61,692 bases of DNA from Komagataeibacter sp. FXV3. GTDB lineage: Bacteria; Pseudomonadota; Alphaproteobacteria; Acetobacterales; Acetobacteraceae. Position 1 is the first letter of the stretch; each line of letters starts with the position of its first letter. This document shows, one piece after another, positions 20,633 to 29,381 of the stretch. The notes under the pieces are model-generated. The model ran no database searches. It was not told the origin of the DNA and worked only from the letters and a program-made list of their open reading frames with translations. The stretch lies in assembly GCF_015155755.1 (NCBI RefSeq), contig NZ_VWPI01000001.1, positions 1 to 61,692 on the forward strand, written 5' to 3'. The position numbers and the translations under genes are program-made.

Positions 20633-22068
20633 TTGCCGCTTTCTCCTGTCCCCAGCGTATCCAGCCAGCGCGCGGCCTGCGCGCGTACGTTCTTCGCCGC
20701 CGTGCCGCCGTGGCTGGTGCGCGAGGCGATGGAGGAATCGACATCCAGCACCGTGAAGATGTCGGCGGTGATGCCCGGCTCCTCCGCCTGCATGTCCTCC
20801 AGCGTCAGGTCGGCCAGACCCACGCCCTTCGCCTCTGCCTTGCCAACCAGGCGGCCGGTGACATGGTGGGCGGTGCGGAAGGGGACCTTCAGCACCCGCA
20901 CCAGCCAGTCCGCAAGGTCGGTGGCGGTGGAAAAACCGGACCCGGCATAGGCGCGCATCTGCCCCGCATTGACGCTGAGGTCGCGGATCATGCCATCCAT
21001 CGCCGCAAGGCTGAGTGCCGCGGCATCGGTCGCGGCGAATACGGGTTCCTTGTCTTCCTGCATGTCCTTGGCATAGGCCAGCGGCAGTCCCTTCATTACC
21101 GTCAGCAGCCCCACCAGCGCGCCGGTAATGCGGCCGCCCTTGGCGCGGACCAGTTCGGCCGCGTCCGGGTTGCGCTTCTGCGGCATGATGGACGAACCGG
21201 TGGTGAACGCATCAGACAGGCGGATGAAGGAGAAGGGGGCTGAACACCAGATCACGATCTCTTCCGCCAGCCGTGACAGATGGACGGCCATGATGGACAG
21301 CGCGGACAGGTATTCCAGCGCGAAATCACGGTCCGACACGGCATCGAGCGAATTGGCGGTGGGGCGGTCGAAGCCCAGCGCTCCTGCCGTCATGTCCCGG
21401 TCGATGGGAAAGGACGTGCCCGCAAGTGCGGCCGACCCCAGCGGCGATTCATTGAGCCTGCGCCGCGCATCCGCCAGCCTGCCCCGGTCACGGGACAGCA
21501 TTTCCACATAGGCCATCAGGTGGTGCCCAAATGTCACGGGCTGCGCGGTCTGCAGATGGGTGAAGCCCGGCATGGGGGTATCGGCATGCTCCGCCGCCCG
21601 CCGCGCCAGCGCGCGCATGAGGGACGCCGCCTGCTGGTCCAGTCCGTCGATCGCGTCACGCACCCACAGGCGGAAATCGGTCGCCACCTGGTCATTGCGC
21701 GACCGTGCGGTGTGCAGGCGCTTGCCTGCCTCGCCAATCCGGTCGGACAGGCGGGCTTCGATATTCATGTGAATATCTTCAAGTGCGGTGCTGAATTCAA
21801 AGGTGCCAGCCGCGATTTCCTGCCCGATCTGGTCCAGCCCATCGGTAATGGCGCGGGCATCCGCGTCGGAAATGATGCCGGTTTTCGCCAGCATGGCGGC
21901 ATGGGCCTTCGACCCCGCGATATCCTGCCGCCACAGGGCCTTGTCAAAACCGATCGAGGCATTGATGTCCTGCATGATCGCCGCCGGCCCCCCGGCAAAG
22001 CGTCCGCCCCATTGTGCGTTCGCCTTCTGCGCGTCCTGATCCGTCAGCGTTTTTGCGTTCCCCGGCAT
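20629..22068 (-). CDS. argH: Argininosuccinate lyase
   Basis: ArgH splits argininosuccinate into arginine and fumarate, the last step of arginine synthesis. The 479-residue product is a normal length for the fumarase/aspartase superfamily. The superfamily signature [12 protein letters not shown] lies near residue 290-300, and [14 protein letters not shown] near 115-128 and [18 protein letters not shown] near 165 are substrate-site segments. The start ATG 22068 is followed by [20 protein letters not shown], and the QWGGRF segment is typical. It is the first gene of a minus-strand unit with the small lipoprotein gene. Confidence 0.96.
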   Translation of the reverse strand: MPGNAKTLTDQDAQKANAQWGGRFAGGPAAIMQDINASIGFDKALWRQDIAGSKAHAAMLAKTGIISDADARAITDGLDQIGQEIAAGTFEFSTALEDIHMNIEARLSDRIGEAGKRLHTARSRNDQVATDFRLWVRDAIDGLDQQAASLMRALARRAAEHADTPMPGFTHLQTAQPVTFGHHLMAYVEMLSRDRGRLADARRRLNESPLGSAALAGTSFPIDRDMTAGALGFDRPTANSLDAVSDRDFALEYLSALSIMAVHLSRLAEEIVIWCSAPFSFIRLSDAFTTGSSIMPQKRNPDAAELVRAKGGRITGALVGLLTVMKGLPLAYAKDMQEDKEPVFAATDAAALSLAAMDGMIRDLSVNAGQMRAYAGSGFSTATDLADWLVRVLKVPFRTAHHVTGRLVGKAEAKGVGLADLTLEDMQAEEPGITADIFTVLDVDSSIASRTSHGGTAAKNVRAQAARWLDTLGTGESGK

Positions 22069-22277
22069 CCTGTGTTCCAGCTACCCCAAGTGTGAAAAGG
22101 ATTGTGTCTGATACGTCGTGGCATAATGCCATCACATGCCGCGCACCCTACCCATCTGCCGCTGCAGATACAATCGTTCCCGTGCCCCTGCGGCCGCCAT
22201 ATGGCGGGTTATGCGGAGGGTCTTTTACTCAGGCAGCGGGATCTGTAATATCGGGTGCAACCCGCCCATGGCACAGG

Positions 22278-23108
22278 ATGTCCCGCACAATGCAGCATAC
22301 AGCCCTTGCGCAGGAGCCGTTACGGTTGCTGACGCAGGATGATCCGGCTCCCTTCATCCAGCACGGCAGGTCCGCGCTGGATGGCGTCATGCCGCCGCCC
22401 GGCCTGCCATTCGTGCTGGTCAGCGACCATGCGGGCCGCAGCCTGCCCTCCACGCTGGGGGACATGGGGGTCAGTGCCGCCGATCATGCCCGCCATATCG
22501 CCTGTGACCTGGGCATGGCCGAAACCGGGCGGATGCTGGCGCGAAACCTGGACTGCGTGCTGATTGAACAGGCCTATTCCCGGCTGGTGATCGATTGCAA
22601 CCGTGCACCGGGGCACCCGACTTCCATTGTGCGCGAAAGTGACGGGACGCGCGTTCCGGCCAATATCGACATCACGGCGGCGGAAGAAGGCAGGCGGGTG
22701 GAGGAAATCTTCCTGCCCTACCATGACCGGATCAGCCGGGAAATCTCGACACGGCTTGAGGCCGGGCTGCCTGTCGTGCTGGTATCCCTGCACAGCTTTA
22801 CCGACCGTATGAACGGCATGGTCCGGCCATGGCATACGGGCGTTCTGCATAACCGCAACCCCGCTTTCGGCCTGCGGGTGCGTGACCTGCTGGCGACCGA
22901 AGACGGGCTGGTGGTCGGCAGCAACGAACCCTATGCCCTGACGGATGTCAGTGACTATACCGTGCCTGTCCATGCCGAAGGACGCGGCGTGCCCTATCTG
23001 GAAATCGAGATACGTCAGGACCTGATTGCAACGGAACAGGGGCAGGCGGAATGGGCCGGAAGGCTTGCGCGCGTCCTGCCACAGGCATGGGAAGATTTCA
23101 GGCACTAG
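22278..23108 (+). CDS. N-formylglutamate amidohydrolase family protein
   Basis: The 276-residue product (ATG 22278; an ATG at 22290 is equally possible, with AGGA 12 bases before it) fits the N-formylglutamate amidohydrolase/HutG-like family. These are zinc enzymes that hydrolyse N-formyl-L-glutamate at the end of histidine degradation, or related amides. Visible segments are FVLVSDHAGRSLP, HIACDLGMAETGRML, VIDCNRAPGHP, and LVSLHSFTD, with plausible metal-binding His and Asp. There are no hut genes nearby, so a role in histidine use is not supported. An upstream open frame to 22014 runs into the argH divergent region and is rejected. Confidence 0.78.
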   Translation: MSRTMQHTALAQEPLRLLTQDDPAPFIQHGRSALDGVMPPPGLPFVLVSDHAGRSLPSTLGDMGVSAADHARHIACDLGMAETGRMLARNLDCVLIEQAYSRLVIDCNRAPGHPTSIVRESDGTRVPANIDITAAEEGRRVEEIFLPYHDRISREISTRLEAGLPVVLVSLHSFTDRMNGMVRPWHTGVLHNRNPAFGLRVRDLLATEDGLVVGSNEPYALTDVSDYTVPVHAEGRGVPYLEIEIRQDLIATEQGQAEWAGRLARVLPQAWEDFRH

Positions 23109-23159
23109 CGGTCCCCGTACACGCCTGACAAACACACCGCATCTGATGGATTGAAGACA

Positions 23160-24035
23160 ATGGAACGCAGGCCACGCATTGACGGCCATACCCTGCTGGC
23201 CGGGGTGATCGGCTGGCCGGTGGCGCATTCGCGCTCGCCGCTCATGCATAATTTCTGGCTGGAACAGCGCGGGATCAACGGGGCGTATGTGCCCCTGCCG
23301 GTGGCGCCGGGTTCGTTTGATGTCGCGGTCCGGGGCCTTCAGGCAGCGGGTTTCCGTGGCGTAAACGTGACCATTCCGCATAAGGAATCGGCCTACCGGA
23401 TTGTGGAGGAACACGGCCGGCTGGACCGTTCGGCACGGCGTTCGGGGTCAGTCAACACGCTGGTCTTTGCACCCGATGGGCAGATCGAGGGCTATTCCAC
23501 CGATGGCGATGGATTCGTGGCCAATGTGGAAGCGCATGGAATCCCTGTCACAGGTGGCCGTGCCCTGCTGCTGGGGGCCGGTGGGGCAGCGCGCGCCATC
23601 GCCGCAAGCCTGCTGGACCGCGGGGTTTCTGTCGTGGTGGCCAACCGCACCCGTGCACGGGCCGATGCGCTGGCCGCGTCCCTGTCGGGTATCACGGTCG
23701 TTGACTGGGCGGATGCGGGCAGCGTGCTGCCGTCGTGCCAGTTTCTGGTCAATACCACCTCCATCGGCATGGATGGGGGAGCGTATGCCGCTTTCCCGCT
23801 GGATCTGGCGCGGGCGGATTCCGGTCTGGCCGTGTGCGACATTGTCTATGTGCCGCGCCAGACCGGATTGCTCAGGCATGCCGCCAGCCATGGGCTGCGC
23901 ACGGTCGATGGCCTGGGCATGCTGATCCATCAGGCCGGGCTGGGATTTGAAAAATGGTTTGGGGCAACCCCGGATATCGGCCCTGCGGTCGAGGCCCTGC
24001 TTGATGCGGACCTGCATCGCGCGCATGCCGACTGA
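23160..24035 (+). CDS. aroE: Shikimate dehydrogenase
   Basis: AroE reduces 3-dehydroshikimate to shikimate with NADPH in aromatic amino acid synthesis. The 291-residue product starts at ATG 23160 with GGA 10 bases upstream; a TTG at 23151 would add three residues. The shikimate-binding SRSPLMHNFWL, the catalytic Lys in NVTIPHKES, and the NADP-binding GAGGAARAIAASL with the NRTRAR phosphate-binding segment are all present. It is followed 12 bases later by coaE and then dnaQ, a gene trio common in Alphaproteobacteria. Confidence 0.95.
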   Translation: MERRPRIDGHTLLAGVIGWPVAHSRSPLMHNFWLEQRGINGAYVPLPVAPGSFDVAVRGLQAAGFRGVNVTIPHKESAYRIVEEHGRLDRSARRSGSVNTLVFAPDGQIEGYSTDGDGFVANVEAHGIPVTGGRALLLGAGGAARAIAASLLDRGVSVVVANRTRARADALAASLSGITVVDWADAGSVLPSCQFLVNTTSIGMDGGAYAAFPLDLARADSGLAVCDIVYVPRQTGLLRHAASHGLRTVDGLGMLIHQAGLGFEKWFGATPDIGPAVEALLDADLHRAHAD

Positions 24036-24047
24036 ACGGGGTTTTCC

Positions 24048-24677
24048 ATGCGCATACTGGGACTGACCGGCGGGATCGGCATGGGCAAGTCCACGACGGC
24101 GGCCCTGCTGCAGCGCGCGGGCATACGGCTGTTCGATGCCGACGCCACCGTCGCGGCCCTGCAGGGGCCGCATGGGGCCGCGCTGCCCGCCATCGGGCGG
24201 CTGGTTCCCGGTTCGGTGCGTGATGGCGTACTGGATCGCGCGGTGTTGCGGCAGGCGGCACTGTCCAACCCCACCATCATGCAGGGGCTGGAGGCAATCA
24301 TCCACCCACTGGTGCGTCAGGCGCGCGAGCGTTTCGTGCAGCGTGCCCGGCGTGACGGGTGCCGGTGGGTCGTGCTGGATATCCCGCTTCTGTTTGAAAC
24401 CGGGGCGCAGCGCATATGCGACCGGGTGGTGGTGGTCAGTGCGCCCGCGTCCATGCAGCGCCAGCGCGTGTTGCGACGTGGGCGGATGACACCGGCCCAG
24501 ATCGATGCCGTCATTGCCCGGCAGATGCCCGATGCCGTAAGGCGGCGACGGGCCGATGTGATTATCGAAACCGGCCTGTCACGCCATGAAACAGTGCGAC
24601 AGGTCAGGCGTTTGCTGCATGCAATGCGCGCGGGAAGTCCAGCCGCATGGGCTGCGGCCAGGGGAAAAGCTGCATGA
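24048..24677 (+). CDS. coaE: Dephospho-CoA kinase
   Basis: CoaE phosphorylates dephospho-CoA in the last step of coenzyme A synthesis. The 209-residue P-loop kinase starts LGLTGGIGMGKSTTA with the Walker A motif near residues 8-15. LFDADATV near residue 30 is the substrate-binding DADxxx segment, and VLDIPLLFETG near residue 110 is the family-typical hydrophobic LLFE motif. It overlaps dnaQ by ATGA. Confidence 0.95.
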   Translation: MRILGLTGGIGMGKSTTAALLQRAGIRLFDADATVAALQGPHGAALPAIGRLVPGSVRDGVLDRAVLRQAALSNPTIMQGLEAIIHPLVRQARERFVQRARRDGCRWVVLDIPLLFETGAQRICDRVVVVSAPASMQRQRVLRRGRMTPAQIDAVIARQMPDAVRRRRADVIIETGLSRHETVRQVRRLLHAMRAGSPAAWAAARGKAA

Positions 24678-25354
24678 AACGCACCATCCTGTTTGATACG
24701 GAAACCACTGGCCTTGATCCGCTGAAGGGGGACCGCGTCATTGAAATCGCAGCCCTTGAACTGGTTGGTGACCTGCCCACCGGGCGCAGTTTCCGTGTCC
24801 TGATCGACCCTGAGCGCGATGTACCCGAAGAGGCGTCGCGCGTGCATGGATTTACCCGCGCGGATCTGGAAGGAAAGCCGAAATTCGCGCAGGTTGCCCC
24901 TGAATTCCTTGAATTCATCGGCAATGATCCCCTGATCGCGCATAATGCCCGTTTCGATTTCGGCTTCCTGAACGCGGAACTGGCGCGTGCGCGGTTGCCC
25001 GAACTGGATATGGGGCGCATGGTCGATACGCTGGATATGGCGCGTGAGCGTTTTCCCGGCATGCCCAACAGCCTTGATGCGCTGTGCCGCCGTTTTTCCA
25101 TCGACCTGTCAGAACGCACGACCCATAACGCGCTGCTGGACTGTCGGCTGCTGGCCGCGGTCTATCTGGAACTGACCGGGGGCAGGCAGCGCGGGCTGAG
25201 CCTGTCGGTGGATGAAGGTGGCGGCGGCATCGCAACCTATACCTATGTGCGGCCAGCCGGGCATGTCAGTGTACGCGTCAGGCCCGATGCGGCGGAACTG
25301 GAAGCCCATCAGGGCTTTGTCAGCCGCCTGTCCGACCCGTTGTGGCTGGGCTGA
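24674..25354 (+). CDS. dnaQ: DNA polymerase III epsilon subunit (proofreading exonuclease)
   Basis: DnaQ is the 3'-5' proofreading exonuclease of the replicative polymerase. The 226-residue product begins MKRTILFDTETTGLDP, which holds the Exo I Asp-Glu pair; HNARFDFGFLN provides the Exo II Asp and HNALLDCRLLA the Exo III His/Asp. The C-terminus is short but includes a hydrophobic segment that could bind the alpha subunit. The start is set by the ATGA overlap with coaE. Confidence 0.94.
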   Translation: MKRTILFDTETTGLDPLKGDRVIEIAALELVGDLPTGRSFRVLIDPERDVPEEASRVHGFTRADLEGKPKFAQVAPEFLEFIGNDPLIAHNARFDFGFLNAELARARLPELDMGRMVDTLDMARERFPGMPNSLDALCRRFSIDLSERTTHNALLDCRLLAAVYLELTGGRQRGLSLSVDEGGGGIATYTYVRPAGHVSVRVRPDAAELEAHQGFVSRLSDPLWLG

Positions 25355-25388
25355 ATGGGCGGTATGTAACAAAGGGAGTGGTCCCGGT

Positions 25389-25425
25389 GGTACGTTTGGG
25401 CTAGTCTGTTTTCATTAGCCGTACC
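25389..25425. other. Inverted-repeat leader upstream of the Cache/cyclase gene
   Basis: GGTAC (25389-25393) and GGCTA (25399-25403) can pair with TAGCC (25416-25420) and GTACC (25421-25425), giving a two-part stem with a 5-base bulge and a 12-base loop. It lies about 27 bases before the TTG start and could be an operator or an RNA structure in the leader of the mla-like operon. Confidence 0.35.
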
Positions 25426-25451
25426 TGATTGTATTGAACAGGAAGAGAGCA

Positions 25452-27797
25452 TTGTCCACGGACGAGATTGTCGATCCCACGATTGCCCCTTCCGACCAGT
25501 TCCGGCGCTTCCTTTATCATATCGGCATTCCCGTGGCCGGTGTGGTTTCGGTCATCGCCGTCATCGCCGGGGTGGGGTGGCATTCCTACCGGACCGTCCG
25601 GACCGGTGCGCTGACCCTGACGCATGACCTGCTGGTCAGCCAGCAGGATTATGTCGCCAAGGAAGTCAGTTCCTTCCTCATGCCCGCCTCCGCCGGGGCG
25701 ATCGTGGCCCGCGACATGCTCGAACATGGCGCGCCAGCGGTCGAGCAGAAGATCTTCAACGGCTACAGCAGCACCATGATGCGGAATGTTCCGCAGATCC
25801 AGTCCTTCTACATTGCCGACAGCGATGGCAATTTCAGTACGCTGGAACATGGGGAAAAGCCGGGTCAGACCGCGCTGACCACCCTGCATGACGTGGGAAC
25901 GCCCAAGGCCATTTTCACACATGAACTGCGTGACGATAATGGCAAGCTGCTCAAACAGTGGCAGACCCCGGCGGGTACGTATGACCCCCGTGGGCATGGA
26001 TGGTTTGCCGATACGGTCAAGGCCGGACAGGAAGTCTGGACCCGTCCCTACATGGTGGAGGTGACCAAGCAGGTCACCATCACGGCGGCGGTGCCGTACA
26101 AGGGCAGTGATGACAAGACGTATGTCTATGCCATCAACATGTCCCTCAACCATCTCAACAATTTTCTCAATTCGCTGAAAATTGGTGAAAGCGGCACCGC
26201 AATCCTGCTGGATCAGGACGAACATGTCGTTGCCGGCCACGGCATGCAGGAAACGCAGGCCAAGGCGCATGGCGACCCGTCCAGGATGACGCTGGACCCG
26301 GAAAAATTCCCGGTCATGACCAAGGCATTCGATGAATATCGCGTTCATGGCTACGGCGCGCGTACCGTCACCGTGAAGGGACGGCGGTATGTGACCATCA
26401 CCGCCAACCTGCCGGTGGGCAAGGATAGCTGGGTGCTGTTGATGGTCGCGCCCGAAGACGATTTTTCGCGCTTCGCCATGGCGGATGGACGGCAGAACCT
26501 GCTGTTTTTCGTTCTGGTCGTGGTCATGGCGCTGGGCTTTGGGCTGCTGCTGTTCCTGCAGGCGCGACGCGGGGACCGCCTGCGCAACCAGATTTCCCAG
26601 ACGCGGGCCGTCGCCAATTACGAAAGCCATGCCCTGCAGTCGGTCGCGACCTATCCCGATCTGTTCAATCCGGAAGACAACGCCCTTGTTCTGACCGAGA
26701 CGCTGGCTGACCAGTCCCATGCCCGCCGGGCGGCGATATGGCGGATCCTGCACGACGGGCATACGCTCATGTGCATCGATTCCTATGACCGGCAGCAGGA
26801 TGTGCATTCCGGTGGGTTCGAGATGTCCACAACGGACCTCAAGAGCTTTTTTGACGCCGTTTCCCATGGTGACGCACTGGTCGTCACCGATGCCTCCACC
26901 GATGACCGCACCACGGCGTTCTACCGTGTGTATATGCGTGCCTTTGGCAGTAAATCCCTGTTCTGCAATCCGATTCTGGGCAGTAGCGGCCCGGTTGGCG
27001 TCATCACGCTGGAAGATGCGCCACGGGCGGAAATGGTCTATCATTTCGTGGACATGATCGCCGGTGTTGCGGCGGCCCGCTTCTCCGCCCAGCATTATAC
27101 GGCCGTGGCTGCGGCACGGGAGGAACTGGAATCGGAGCCTCCCCAGGGCAGCGAGGGACCCGAAGATACCAGCCAGGGCTTCCTGCTGGCCCCCGGCGCG
27201 CTGTCCATCAACGGACAGCCAAGCGCAACGGACCTGAGCCAGTTGGAAGGGTTCTACCCTGCCGTTACCATCATGGTCATCAGCCTGTCCGACATGATCA
27301 TGACGGCCCAGAATGACCCTGCAGCCAACATCAAGCTGATTGATGATATGGCGATCGCGCTGCAGGATATCGCCCATCAATGCGGGCTGTATTCCATCCG
27401 CATGCTTGGCCATCGCGTCGTGTGTATTGCCGGGTGTTCGCGCACGCCGGACAAGACGGCGGTGTTCCACATGGCGAATGCGGCGCTCATGATGCGTGAA
27501 AACGTGCTGGCCATGCTGTCCAAGGCGGATCTGGATCCGGTTTTCCGCATTGGCATTGATGTCGGCCCGGTATTTGGCGGCATGCTGGGCAAGAACCCGC
27601 AGGCGTTCAACCTGTGGGGCGATGCCATGGGCATGGCCGAGATGATGGCGCAGGGCGCGCCGGATGTCGGCACGATCCAGGTATCGGAAAATGTCTATCA
27701 ACGCCTGCGTCAGTACTTCCTGTTCCGCGAACGTGGCCGGTTCTTCATTCCCGGCATGGGGCTGACGCGCACCTATGTGCTGGCCGGACGGCGATGA
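25452..27797 (+). CDS. Cache- and GAF-domain membrane protein with degenerate class III cyclase domain
   Basis: From a TTG at 25452, chosen because AGGAAGAGAG ends just before it with good spacing, the product is 781 residues; a TTG at 25434 would add six. A membrane segment at about residues 23-45 and another at 348-368 flank a large extracytoplasmic region resembling a dCache sensor (YDPRGHGWFADTV and GTAILLDQDEHVVAGHG). A GAF-like region (about 390-550) precedes a class III cyclase homology domain (about 600-775, RIGIDVGPVFGGMLG, NLWGDAMGMAEMM). In the cyclase domain the first metal Asp position reads Ser (VISLSD), the second reads His (MLGHRVV), and the transition-state Asn and Arg are Gly and Met; only the WGD Asp persists. 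It therefore probably senses ligands without making cyclic nucleotide. It overlaps mlaE by ATGA. Confidence 0.82.
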   Translation: MSTDEIVDPTIAPSDQFRRFLYHIGIPVAGVVSVIAVIAGVGWHSYRTVRTGALTLTHDLLVSQQDYVAKEVSSFLMPASAGAIVARDMLEHGAPAVEQKIFNGYSSTMMRNVPQIQSFYIADSDGNFSTLEHGEKPGQTALTTLHDVGTPKAIFTHELRDDNGKLLKQWQTPAGTYDPRGHGWFADTVKAGQEVWTRPYMVEVTKQVTITAAVPYKGSDDKTYVYAINMSLNHLNNFLNSLKIGESGTAILLDQDEHVVAGHGMQETQAKAHGDPSRMTLDPEKFPVMTKAFDEYRVHGYGARTVTVKGRRYVTITANLPVGKDSWVLLMVAPEDDFSRFAMADGRQNLLFFVLVVVMALGFGLLLFLQARRGDRLRNQISQTRAVANYESHALQSVATYPDLFNPEDNALVLTETLADQSHARRAAIWRILHDGHTLMCIDSYDRQQDVHSGGFEMSTTDLKSFFDAVSHGDALVVTDASTDDRTTAFYRVYMRAFGSKSLFCNPILGSSGPVGVITLEDAPRAEMVYHFVDMIAGVAAARFSAQHYTAVAAAREELESEPPQGSEGPEDTSQGFLLAPGALSINGQPSATDLSQLEGFYPAVTIMVISLSDMIMTAQNDPAANIKLIDDMAIALQDIAHQCGLYSIRMLGHRVVCIAGCSRTPDKTAVFHMANAALMMRENVLAMLSKADLDPVFRIGIDVGPVFGGMLGKNPQAFNLWGDAMGMAEMMAQGAPDVGTIQVSENVYQRLRQYFLFRERGRFFIPGMGLTRTYVLAGRR

Positions 27798-28684
27798 CCG
27801 ATACGCCAACACCTGCCCCTGAACACGTGGCGCCGCAGGCCGACCCCATGGCCGGTCCCCAGCCGGACAATGGCGGTCGCCTGGTGCACCTGGTACGGCG
27901 TTTTGCGCCGTGGCTTGCGGCACTTGGGCGACTGACGCGGCATCAGGTCCGTTTTGCCCTGCTGGTGATTGGTGCCGGATGGGGGGCGATACGCGAAAGC
28001 ATGCGCCCCAATTCATGGCGCAGGCCGGTTATCTATGAATTCCGCGCAACCCTGCGGCAGGTGGTCAGTGGCGGTTTCCTGAGTATCGTGATCACCGCGA
28101 CGCTGACGGGCCTGATGGTGGTGTCACAGGCCGCGTACTGGCTGGGTTACGCCGGTATGGCGCAGATGACGGGGTCAATCCTTGTTTCCGTGCTGGTGCG
28201 TGAAATCTCGCCCATCCTGGTCGGTATCATCATCATGGGGCGCAGCGGCATGCTGTCGCTGACCGAAATCGGCATGATGGTACTTGGTGGGGAAGTGCGT
28301 GCACTGCAGGCGCGCGGCATTGATCCGTTCCTGGCGCTGGTCATGCCGCGTACGTTCGCCTTTACCCTGGGTGGCTTTACGCTGGGCATGATCTTTGCCG
28401 TCGTATCGCTGCTGATGGGGTTTGTGGTCGCGCATTCCACGGGGGCCATCACGTCTTCGGTCTGGACATTCTTTTTCAATGTCCTTGGTGCGATGACCAC
28501 ATGGGATTACCTGATCATTCCACTGAAATTCGTGCTGGTCGGTTTCTTTGTCGGGCTGGGGGCCTGTGTTTCGGGCCTGACCGTCAGCAGCAACGACACG
28601 ATGGCCACCATCATGCCACGTGGCTTCGCACGTGGGATCATGCTGGTGCTGGTGGTCAATATCCTCTTCATGCTGGATTTCTGA
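27794..28684 (+). CDS. mlaE: MlaE-like ABC transporter permease
   Basis: MlaE-type permeases form the inner-membrane core of lipid transport systems that exchange phospholipid between inner and outer membrane. The 296-residue product has an N-terminal Pro-rich tail, an interfacial helix, and about five hydrophobic segments from residue 80 on. The family core GSILVSVLVREISPILVGI and GRSGMLSLTEIGMMVLGGEVRAL (the conserved E-I-G-x-M-x-x-x-x-E-x-x-A-L loop) is intact. Start ATG 27794 overlaps the sensor gene's stop (ATGA), and the next gene follows after one base. The symbol is by homology; a second Mla system could exist elsewhere. Confidence 0.85.
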   Translation: MTDTPTPAPEHVAPQADPMAGPQPDNGGRLVHLVRRFAPWLAALGRLTRHQVRFALLVIGAGWGAIRESMRPNSWRRPVIYEFRATLRQVVSGGFLSIVITATLTGLMVVSQAAYWLGYAGMAQMTGSILVSVLVREISPILVGIIIMGRSGMLSLTEIGMMVLGGEVRALQARGIDPFLALVMPRTFAFTLGGFTLGMIFAVVSLLMGFVVAHSTGAITSSVWTFFFNVLGAMTTWDYLIIPLKFVLVGFFVGLGACVSGLTVSSNDTMATIMPRGFARGIMLVLVVNILFMLDF

Positions 28685-28685
28685 C

Positions 28686-29381
28686 ATGACAGCCAACGCA
28701 CCCCTGCTGGAACTGCGTAACGTCGTGCCGTCGTTCGAGGAAACCGGCCTCATGCCCGCGCCCTACAACCTGCGCATCATGCCCGGTGAATGCGCGGTGG
28801 TTGATTGCCGTGACTTTGAACGGGCTGCGATGTTTGCCGACCTGTGTTCCGGCATGGTGTCCCTGACGCAGGGTACTATCAGGTTCATGGGGCTGGACTG
28901 GGCTGCGCTGCGCGACCGGCAGCTCAATGCGCTGCGGGGGCGGATTGGCCGCATTTCGCGCAGCAGCAGCTGGCTCAACCTGTTTGGCACGCATCTCAAC
29001 ATCATGCTGCCGCACCTGTACCATACCACGGACCCGTTTGATAACGTGGTCCTGCGTGCCACTGAACTGGGGAACCGGTTTGGTTTTCCCGGCCTGCCAA
29101 CATCCGCGCCCGACCGGCTGTCGGGCGCGGATCTGGCGCGGGCGGCCTGTGTGCGCGCGTTTATGGGGCGGCCGGATCTGCTGGTGCTGGAGGATATATC
29201 CGACACGCTGCCAGAGGAGAATATCCTGCCGTTTTTTGAAATGATGACCACGGCGCGGGATCGTGGCTGTGGCGTGTTATGGTTCGTCCGTTCCGCGGCG
29301 GCGTGGCATGAGTATCGCAAGGCGGTGAATATCCACATGCGCCTTCTTGACGAAGGTCTTTTTCCCATGCGGGTGGTGTAA
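28686..29381 (+). CDS. MlaF-like ABC protein with degenerate nucleotide-binding motifs
   Basis: By position and length (231 residues) this is the ATPase partner of the permease, but the expected motifs are lost. The Walker A position (residues about 40-47) reads DCRDFERA instead of GxxGxGK[ST]; the Q-loop position reads SRSSS; Walker B (about 167-170) reads VLEDI rather than hhhhDEP; the H-loop position in WFVRSAA has no His. A remnant signature LSGADLARAACVRAF (about 142-156) shows that it descends from an ABC ATPase. ATP hydrolysis by this protein alone seems unlikely. Start ATG 28686 is one base after mlaE and its stop overlaps the next gene by one base. Confidence 0.75.
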   Translation: MTANAPLLELRNVVPSFEETGLMPAPYNLRIMPGECAVVDCRDFERAAMFADLCSGMVSLTQGTIRFMGLDWAALRDRQLNALRGRIGRISRSSSWLNLFGTHLNIMLPHLYHTTDPFDNVVLRATELGNRFGFPGLPTSAPDRLSGADLARAACVRAFMGRPDLLVLEDISDTLPEENILPFFEMMTTARDRGCGVLWFVRSAAAWHEYRKAVNIHMRLLDEGLFPMRVV

